Source: Dendronephthya gigantea (Eukaryota > Cnidaria > Anthozoa > Malacalcyonacea > Nephtheidae). Taken from it: 64,000 bases of DNA. The stretch is from NCBI RefSeq assembly GCF_004324835.1, contig NW_021163042.1:2082501-2146500 (forward strand). The letters are read 5' to 3'. The position numbers and the translations under genes are program-made. Each line of letters begins with the position of its first letter. Position 1 is the first letter of the stretch. Below, one piece after another: positions 46,763 through 56,900 of the stretch. Under the pieces are notes generated by a model. It saw only the letters and a list, made by a program, of their open reading frames with translations. It did no database searches and was not told where the DNA came from.

Positions 46763-47697
46763 TGAAGTACGTTTTATCACAGCTTAATTTCTGATTTGGA
46801 GAGCAACTTGCAAATGCTGTCCAGATCTTGATTCTATAGACCTAGAACATTTTGCCAACAGCATAAATGCATAATGCGATGCATTAGTGGCGACAGTGTA
46901 GTTATAGCCTGACGATTTAGTCCTGTCTGCCAGACGTTTGTTCAGCCGAAATCTAAACTGATAAAGATAATTTTGAGCATATTACGCATTTCCGAAAGCA
47001 ATATATCAATTATGAGTGTATATGTATACGGTTATTTGATATCCGGTGCATGTCGAATTGTCTGATTCGTTTTTCTATTAGTACATACACCGCATTTATT
47101 GTTTTGCTTAAGCTTTGCTTGGAATCCTTCATCTCGACGTGACACTTATGTTACAATGACAATGACATATTTGCACCGAGAATCCGCCTTCCAGGAATCA
47201 AATTATATTCAAATATTTTAAAATGAAGTCTAGGCCGGATGTTGAACTACATAGACTTCCGAATGTTGGAAGTGTGGAATTTCGTTTTATATTTTCCAGC
47301 GCAATTTTTGATAGAATTTGTGTTACGGCATTTTTTCTATATATATACATATATGCAACGTGTCTTTATACGGTGGTCGCTAATGATGTTTAGGCCATCC
47401 AATTGGCTTATAGCCGAAGATGCAAATCATGCAATGTGCATGGACCGTATTAATAAAATTTTGTTTTAAAATATCGAAATAATTGAAACTGAGATTGTGT
47501 TTTTTCACATTAGTGATATACGAGCTAGTACTAATGTTAGAAAAAACATAATTATGACCATAGGCATACCTTTTATATACATAATACATGATAGGCAAAT
47601 TCCCAGAATTTGGCGCTGAATTAGTTTTAAATTTGCTTGTAGAAACAGATTTTGATTTCAAGCAGTTGCAAGTTTTTAGATTAAAAGACTCAGAGTA
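46763..47697. other. Spacer between RTK and Ig receptor
   Basis: 3' flank of the RTK and 5' region of the next gene. AT-rich; no extra exon could be supported. A minus-strand frame over the signal-peptide exon (47380-47757) is its shadow. Confidence 0.45.
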
Positions 47698-49329
47698 ATG
47701 TTTCCCAAAAATCTGTGGCTGTTTAATTTCCTTTGTCTTGTTTCGTCTGTTTGTCATGCCGGTAAGTATACTCTTATGTATAGAATATCAGAATGGCTTG
47801 CATTTTAATAAATACGTTGTTATTAATCTGGATTTGCGAAGGAGACCTGTTCAAGCTGATAATGTAACTCTATGTAATGCTTAATTTGGAAACCTTTACA
47901 GGGAATAAAACATTCTTCAAAAGCTGATTAGAGCAGGCTTTTTGTGCCTGTTTCATTTTTATATCACGGTCGTTAATATATTACGATCATCCCATGCTCT
48001 GCTATATATATAGTGCTAAAGTGATCAGTTCGACTACGTCTACACTCGCTAACTATGATTCGTTTTAGTGTCGGCATTCGTAAATATTTGGAAAATGAAC
48101 ACTGACAAAATGCGAGGATTTCTTATTTCAATTTTTGGTTTACATACTTTACAACTGCCTTATTTCACATGGATCCTTCATTTCGAGGTTCAACTGATTG
48201 TAGTAGTAATCGCGAAGGTCAATAATAAACATTTCCAAGTATTAGAGATTGATGTTTACGTCGATAGCAAATATACTTTGGGGGAGGGGGAGGGGAGTGT
48301 TGAAATTTTGGTATTCAGCTTCCCAGGTATGTATTATTTTCAAAACAGTTTTTTTGGTAATTTGTAGTGGAATTATTGATTTTTTCTCTATGTTTGACTC
48401 TTAGGAGTATTATCAAGCAATTTAAATTGATGTGTTAATTTAGGAGATTGTAACGGAACAAAAGAAAGTGAAAAGATCACGGAAACACAATCCAGATATC
48501 TCCATGTTGTGCCCGGTAGTCGGGTAGTTATCACATGGAAATGGTGTGTTGCGATAAATAGCTCAATTACAGGCGTAGTCATTTACAGAGTAACTCGTGT
48601 TAACTCACGAGTAGTTACGAATCAAGTGGTATTGTCAATGGATCTGTTAAAGAAAATATATTATCTCAAAGACAATTCAAGGCATGAACTCTCCAGCATA
48701 GTGAATCAGACAAGTTTTCAAGAAATAGCAGTTTTTATTATCCACAACGTAAGCAAAGTGGATAGTGGTGAATACAGTTTACATGTTCGAAGACTGGGAT
48801 ACAGTGATCTACACAATGAAATCAAAATAATTGTAATTACTGGCGGTAGGTTAAAATTTTCATTCCTGGCAAATCAACAAAGTTTCTGTTTAAAGTTTAT
48901 GAAAGAAATAAAATGCTATCAGACTATGGAGTAATTGATCACATTATGTATGCCAAAATATCAGATTGGCATGGGCATGTGAATTTTCGATTTGAAAACA
49001 AAAATCTTTTTTCTAATCTAGACCCAACAAATGGAATTCCTTCCACTGCATTCGGAAAACACACAACGAAATTGGTGTCAACTAATGATAGAAAAGAAGA
49101 TCTTCAGTCCAGCGTGCGAAAGGATAAAGCCAAAGGCATTGGTATCGTACCAATGGTTATAGTAATATTTGCAGTGCTCCTCGTCTGTTTAGCGGTACTG
49201 GCCGTGCTTCTAAAATTGAGGATGAGTGGAGGTCAAGCATGCAGAGGCTGTTTTCGATCAAATGAGAGACGATTTAACGGCGTATCCGATGATCCATCTT
49301 ATGCCACCCTTGTAAAAGCAGAGTTTTAA
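47698..49329 (+). CDS. Type I Ig-like membrane receptor, paralogous to the RTK ectodomain
   Basis: Four exons, all joined in phase 1: 47698-47761 (signal peptide MFPKNLWLFNFLCLVSSVCH then A), 48069-48326, 48444-48845 (Ig), 49022-49329; 343 aa. The Ig exon aligns with that of the RTK about 7 kb upstream: VV(P/E)GSR, W.W/Y C, IYY.K..SRH, VS..D.G.Y.L, RR.GY.D..N. As in the RTK, no Cys lies in the F-strand Y-x-L. The second exon encodes an 86-residue, cysteine-free segment (VQLIVVVIAKVNNKHFQVLE) of unknown fold. After a short stalk comes TM GIVPMVIVIFAVLLVCLAVL and a 38-residue tail ending DDPSYATLVKAEF; SYATL resembles immunoreceptor tyrosine motifs (YxxL) but has Pro at -2. Surface recognition receptor by inference; layout recalls Hydractinia Alr proteins. 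Confidence 0.85.
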
Positions 49330-50903
49330 TTTTACCTCGCATCTTAGCACGTAAAAATAAACCGTAAAGATTAAGGTATATGGGTAGCTGGTAACACGTC
49401 GCGTGGCTATATTAGAGCTAAAACTACGCCTGCATGGGTCGTATAACGTAAGTTTATCAATGATACAGCCAACTTAACAAATGCTGTCCGGTTTCAGTAC
49501 AAAAACAAAGATTTATTGTAAAAAAAATTGTAGTATATATAAATGGTACAAAACAATACAATATCAAAAGTTCTATAAATGCGAGTTCTCGATACCTTAC
49601 TTGAGGTTTTATGTTAAGGCTATAAGTATATTTGTGTAAAAGTAAGCTAAATCGTCAGTGACCCTCTTTCACCCTCCAGAGATCATATTTCTTATATAAA
49701 TACCGGAAATTCTAATATCCCACACCCAATGACGATATGTGGATGACTGCCACGGAATAATCGGAATTGACGAAATTATTTGCCTGATTTGTTGTTTTAG
49801 TTTCATTTGTCTCATCAGTATATATAGGTAAGAATATTTAATCTAAATTGAGCCATTTGGCACGTCATATATGTATGCCTGAATTTTAATATAGATACAG
49901 AATTTGCACTGTCAGCAAGATGATGTTAAACGTTTCCGCTTAACGTCGTTGCTACCGCTGACTGGATTAAGACAGCATATTATAGCTAGCTTATAATATT
50001 ATATACCAAAGCTAGGAATGAATGGTATGTATATATTCACTCTCGTATAGGTATAGACCCAGCCATAAAATAATTCATTCTTAACATTTTGAATTACAGC
50101 GTATTGATTTTATAGGTTGATTAGTCATCATATGGCTATGGATTTGCTACGGAGCATTTAACGATATCTCTAGAGACAGAGTGACGAAGCATTTTGCGAC
50201 TAGAGACAGAGTGTTAGGTAGAATAAAATATATTGAAGGTATGTTTACGCAGCAATAGAGTAGTAGTCATTTTCGCAACTTATATACCATTGAGAGTTTT
50301 GTAATTCGATTTTTATTCATTTTACTTCAGAATCATACGCAAACGGAGTTTCATATTACCGCGCAATTAATTATTATTCGAATGAGAATGCATGCAGTCG
50401 ACTCTCAGAATGAAAACCTTCACTTTTTCTATAAATAAAAGTACCATATTCGAAACATACGAAATATATATGTTCACATCAAAAACTATTCTTTCCACAC
50501 TATTTCGGCTTTTGTGGTTTTCCAACTTTTCAAGTAATCTTTACTCTTTATATATTCATTACGATACAGATTATTTGCCTTATACTTATAGTTTTTTTTA
50601 ATGTTTGCTTTGCTAAAATTGCGGCGGTGAGCTCTATAAAAGATCGCGTCTCATTTTGCTTTCAATACGATGCAGATTATTTGCCTTATACTTATAGTTT
50701 TTTTTTAAAGTTGCTTTGCTAAAATTGCGTGAGCTCTAGTCTAGAACATCCCGTCTCATTTTGTTTGTCCACAAGTCGTGCAAATTTTCGAAAGTTATCA
50801 AAATATTGATTTAGATATTTCGCTATACTCTGGAAATAGCTTATTGCCGGAGTCAGAAAACTATAAATGATGCTCGTTCTACCTTTATAGGACGGAGTGC
50901 AAA
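49330..50903. other. Spacer, no supported gene
   Basis: 3' flank of the Ig receptor followed by AT-rich sequence. It contains a tandem duplication at 50560-50765 (listed separately). A 5' UTR exon of the next gene may start at about 50891 (TTTATAG|GACGGAG). Confidence 0.4.
50560..50768. repeat. Tandem duplication, about 106-bp period
   Basis: Two copies sharing ACGAT(A/G)CAGATTATTTGCCT, TATACTTATAGTTTTTTTT, TGCTTTGCTAAAATTGCG and GCGTCTCATTTTG / CCGTCTCATTTTG. The copies differ by small indels. Non-coding. Confidence 0.85.
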
Positions 50904-53900
50904 ATGGCCGAAAAAGTAATACTAGGCGTACTTGGTTTATACATACTGACGGGATGTGTCAGTGGAGTAACAAATAAAGGTAAATGTGGTGATAAAATTA
51001 CGATAGCAAAATCGATTTTGTGAGGTTATACTACAGGGTGTCCCAAAAAAACGAAAACTATTGAAATCACCCATAACAATGTAATTGTTAGAGTTTGAAT
51101 GCCTAAGCACTCTGTTGGGACCCACAAGTGTGTAAATGTTTGCCATAAGCATTTTTATGCATGCATATGATGCAGTAAAATTTGCTCGTACGCGAAAATG
51201 ATATTTATTAAGCCTGGTTCACACTTGTCGTAAGAATCTGGGATTCCCTTTGTCTGAGGTCACTGATGCGCAAGATCCTTTGTCTATCGGAAAATAACAC
51301 AATGGATCCACGATTCTTATATAGGAGCTAGTGTGAATCAGGCTTTAACAATATTTAAATGTGCATCTCAATCACCATGACCTTCGACATGTCCCCTTTC
51401 TGTAGCAACACAAAGCATTTAACATTTTACTGAGTTGCATTAAATCCCCATGGGCTAAAGTTCGTGCACACGGCATTCAAATTTTAACAATGAGTGATTT
51501 CAATAGTTTTCAGTTTTTTTGGGACACCCTGTATAGGTTAAGCACTAGACAGGCTCGTGCCGAAGTAGGGGGGGGGACCTCAAGTTCGTTGCAGTGTTCT
51601 GAAAAAGTCAAGCTGACTCGAAGTAAAAAAAACTCGCTCGGCTCCCTCCTCGAACCCGTGAGAGTCAATTGCATGAAATTAGAAATTTTTAAATTCTAAA
51701 TACTGAAATCTTTCTAAACATACCATGCTATTTTCTTAATATCTACACAAATAACACAACAAATCCAAATACAGGATCATGCGTTGCACAGTAAATGCAC
51801 ACACTTCAATTTATTCATATACATGCACTAAAACGTCTCTTCTTAGCCTTTGCCCTTTGACGCCATTCTTCGTCATTCTTCAAAGTGCAAACTCTTCTTT
51901 CTATTTTGTAAGCTCCTGTTGCATGATAATTAACAGCCATGCATGGCCCATGTGACAGCCAACTATGCACGACTAATATGTATTGCACACACATTCTTAA
52001 CTTATGTTAATATTTCCCGAATCCCATGTGCCTAAAAACTATTTCATACACTGTACCCATGCATTTAGCTATCTTTTGTTTTGAGTCATGAACTGGAACG
52101 TAAATAGTGTTGCTCAAAGGCAAGAACTGAAAATAAATCCGCTTGTAGTCGAACTCGCTTGTGCAGACGAAAATGGTCACTTGTAGAATGAGAAAACTTG
52201 ACAAGTTTCATATGGAATTGAAATATAGTTTTATGGCACATACATGAACTTAGGAATTCGAATGTGATTCAGTCAAGAAGAAGACCACCCTGGATATATT
52301 TCCGTACAACAGATTGGGTGTGTTTCATAATATTTCAGTGTGAGATTTGCGCGCATGGAGTATAAATGGACTTGCTGTGCAGGTAAATACGATATAGCAG
52401 CGAGTTTCACTTACAATTTTGATTTTTAACCTACATTTCTTATATTTTGAGATTCAATTTGGACTCTAGTTATATATCGCATCACTGCATGCTTGTGTTT
52501 TGCCCATTGATATAGAACAAAAATTACCTAAATATAAACAACCGGTTAGTGATAGTGATTATGTGTTCCACCTCAATTAAACTTTATTGGTCATATTCTT
52601 GTGAAATCTAACAATGCATGATTAGTATTGGCGTATCCTTGCTATCTTAAGAGTCTTTCAAACTACTTCAGTCGTTACGTTGACCATAGAGTATAGTAAA
52701 AAAATGGGAGACTTAAACTAGTAAAACCTCAGCTGTCCGAGAGGTTGCAATCATCCCGGCAATTACCATCATTCCGATGCTAAATTTCGTGACCAAGACG
52801 CTAGTTGTTCTGCTGCTGTCGGAACATGTTTCTTTCGAGTCGGAGCAAGACTTCTTGCCAGGTTTAGATTTCGTGACCGGGACATTGGTGGGAATGAGCT
52901 TCGTTCTAGGTTTAGATTTCGTGACCGGGACATTGGTGGGAATGAGCTTCGTTCCAGGTTTAAATTTCGTGACCGGAACATTAGTTGGTATGAGCTTCGT
53001 TCCAGGTTTAAGTTTTGTGACCGGGACATTGGTGGGAATGAATTTTGTTGCAGGATTAAATTTCGTGACCGGGACACTAATTGTACTGTTGGGGGTGTAA
53101 TTGTTACATTTATCAGTATTGCAACATGCTCCAGTGCAGGTTTTTACCCCTTGCAATCTAGCTGCGACACATGCTTTTTTGATATCGGGACACGGATTAA
53201 TCCCACGAATAGGATTGGCACAGTCTCTTTCAGTAACAATCACGTCATTCGGCGGTTGAGTGTAGATGGAAGTGTAACAGTAACCTGCTTTACAATCTAT
53301 TGTGTCATTCAGGTTGCACACTTGTTCTGATTTTGGCTGTTCCGAAGTGTATCTACATACATTGCATATCAGAGAACGCCCTAAAGAATAAGAAGTTATC
53401 AGTTCACGTGTCATGCATGAATTTATTTACTGATTGCGTAGATTGTTGATTTGTTTCCGCAAATTTGAAACGTTTCTCACCTAAAGCTGAGATAGAGATC
53501 ACAACTCCCAGAGAGATCAAAATTTTGTTTAACATGCTGTAGTTGTTTCTTCCGTCAAAAGTAATCTAAAGTCAAACGATTAAACACTGTTTGAATAGTG
53601 CATGTTCAAATTTAAAACTTTGGCCGCAAGCTAAAAATTATTGAAAGTTCAATAAAGTCGAGAGAAATTAAATATCGTATCGCACAGTGAAGGTAACAAC
53701 GTACTTGATCTCAGTAATTCAGTAGGCGACTTGTATAGGGCAATATGCTAGATAACTGCCACGCTTTGAAAAAGTATAATGTATGTTTCTAAAAAAATTA
53801 AATTTTACCTGATAGTTTTACCAAACTTGGTAGTTATGTTCCTTTATTGAACAGGTGCCAGTAATAAATGATAAGTCTTCAGTTGTTCTATCTCATTTAT

Positions 53901-56900
53901 GTTAAATTTTGTGCTTCGAAACATGATTTCCTATTGGGTAAAGAGGAATCATACGACTGCTTACTTCAATATTATTGACACTCGCATGCTAATTTCTTCG
54001 AATGGTGACGTTATGAATACAAAGATAGTAATATCACACCACCTAGTACAGTACTGAAAGAATTTTTGCATCATACAGAAAGGTGTTCTTATTTGATGGT
54101 TAAAAACCGGAAAAAAATAGAGCTGTTGTAGACTTACACGGGTGATTTGCATACTTAAAATACTCACTTGAGTACTTAATGCACCGCTTATGGATACAAA
54201 GATGATTCAGAACACAAGCCCGTGGGATAAAACTTACACACATTACTTCTCAGGTGACATTATGCCTCAAATAACTAAATTTATTTCCATGATTGAAATC
54301 AACAACTCGCCTGCATGACATATAATACTATTGGCTAAAAAATAGGGAGAAGCTGTTCATGACACTTACAAAGAGCACGTCTTTAAAAGGTGCACATTCA
54401 GCAAACGCGAGGCACAGAACGACAAACGACATATAACTTCCTATCTCTTTTGAGGGTAATTAAGTTCTACAAATCCAGCAGCTATAACTACCACACAATT
54501 TGTGTAACTTTCGTTGTTTATGGAGGGTTGGGGTGCATGTGATGTGCATGGTATATAGACCAACTCAACATAATGAAGCATGAGAAACGCCTACGTAGGC
54601 CTTTTCATACGCCTACTGCTACGACCACGTTTTCAGTAAAAATGTGAATACAATATATATAGCAAGGCCCCAGTGGCATAACGATAACAATAGGGAAGGG
54701 ATGTTTTGTTGCATATTTGGTGTTTACTGAAAATTGATGTGTTTTTTTTACCATTAACAAAGCATTTTACCAAAATTATAATCATTGTGAATTATTTTTT
54801 TTTTGGGGGGGGGGTGCGTCACCTAAACGCCCCCCCAGTTGCCACACCCCTGTCTACAGCCAGATTAAGAGTTTGCCATCACAATATATTAGAATTTTTT
54901 TAAAGACGTAACCATGCACGCTACTCTTGGTTATATCGATTATAGCCTAACGCTGTCAAAATTCAGACCACTTACACACAGGTTTTTCAGTAAATTTATT
55001 GTAATATACATGGTTTTTAAAGAAGCTATAGTGTTATATAATTATTGAGCATTACAAAAGTATCGCACATTATACGAGTGGATTATGAATAATATTAGTG
55101 TATTCTTGCATTCTTGCCGTATGTTATAAGTTTAATTAAGCTACTTATTTTCGACTCCAGTCAAAATACAGAAAGTCTTATTTTCAGAAAGTTATGCAAA
55201 TATCAGTCCAACAATCAACATCATACAGAGGCTAAATTTTGTGGTCGGGACGCTGGTTGCACTGCTATCTGGCTGGTTACATTTATCGGTCTTGCAACAC
55301 GTCCCAGCGCAGGCTTTTACGCCTTGCATTTTAGCTGCGTCACATGCTTTTTTGATATCGGGACACGGATTAATTCCACGAACAGGATTGGCACAGTTTC
55401 GATCAGTAACAATCACGTCATTCGGTTGAGTGTAGATGGTAGTGTAACAGTAACCTGCTTTACAATCTATTGTGTTATTCAGGTTGCACACTTGTTCTGA
55501 TTTTGGCTGTTCCGAAGTGTATTTACATACATTGCATATCAGAGAACGTCCTAAAAAATAAGAAGTTGCCAATTCTTAAATTTACTAATTTCCTGCATGA
55601 TTGCGTAAAATTTGAAACGTCTCTCACCTAAAGCTGACATAGCGACCACAACTCCCAGAGTGATCACAATTTTGTTCAACATTCTTTAGTTGTTCTTTCT
55701 TTCAAAACTAGATTTAATTTGAAAAAATATGAAACAATTAAACCCCAAGTGATGCCAACCTCGCGTACCTAGGATCGGTGATGCTTAAATCTGAAGGTTT
55801 CCTAGTTTTCTAATTTAACCGTGAAAGTGCGTAAGTCAAAAATACGGTTTAGTACCATTTTAGCCTTTTGGTTTTGCTGTTGCTGATAACGCAGGTGGAA
55901 TATTCGTTTGATGCTTTTCTGTTGTCACCGCGCACTAGCTATTTTAGACCATAACGACCGCATTTCCAACAACTCAGATATGATATATTCTGCATGTAAT
56001 ACATGCAGTGTTAAGGTGACAGTGTTATGAAAGTATATTGAACATTTGAACTTACCTGGCTATTTTCTAATAAGCAACTTTAAACCGTAATTGAAAGAAT
56101 GCAGTAATAACTGATAAATCATCGGCTGTAATGCATAACTTATATATCTCCGTATCCGAGAACCTGTTGTTATTGGACAATTGCAAGAATCATACCACTA
56201 GTCCACTATAGCATAATTGGCACTTGAAGTACTTTAACTAATGCAATGTATATCGATTTCCGTTCTCTGAATCTCGATATCACGCCACCTAGTAAAGAAA
56301 GAAAGAGGATAATTAGCCTTTCTCACGATCACGAATATCCGCCATTTTTGGGGTACCTTCAATTTTCTTAAATACGTTTAAATAATAATAGCAATGTAAG
56401 AAGCATTTTTTAGAGTCCATAGACCATTTGAACAATAAATTAAGTCTAAAATTAAAGACAGCCTTGACAAGGTCTTGCGCTCACAATTAAAAAAAAGTAC
56501 CCCAAAGATTGCGGCGCATTCTCATCATGAGAAAGGCTAATTATAACAGCATTAACTTACATGATACTTATATAAAAAGTGCTGATTGCTTCAACAAATG
56601 CATTCCATTTCAACAAAATATCGGCGAAATATCTTAACATATTAATATCTTTTTTTAGAGTCAGCTAACAGCACATACATCAGTGTGCCAAGTACATGCT
56701 TTAGTCGTTTTAGAGCTTTCTAGAGAGTTTTAGAGTTTTTTAGTTTTATGGTAGAATAAAAATTAACTTCGGTACTAATAATTCTTTGTTTTCGGACGTG
56801 CATGTATCGAAACCACTGCTCAAGTGAACTTAGCACGTGAATGTCTATGCTGTGAACTAGTATTAGAACAATCATATATTTCTACTTCAACACATTTCAA

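Noticed and set aside
52769-53100. Two further repetitive open frames (plus and minus strand) over the Ly6 stalk
   Set aside because: The 48-bp repeat length is a multiple of three, so several frames stay open; only the frame continuous with the LU domain is coding.
55114-55500. 128-codon plus-strand frame
   Set aside because: Antisense shadow of Ly6 copy B.
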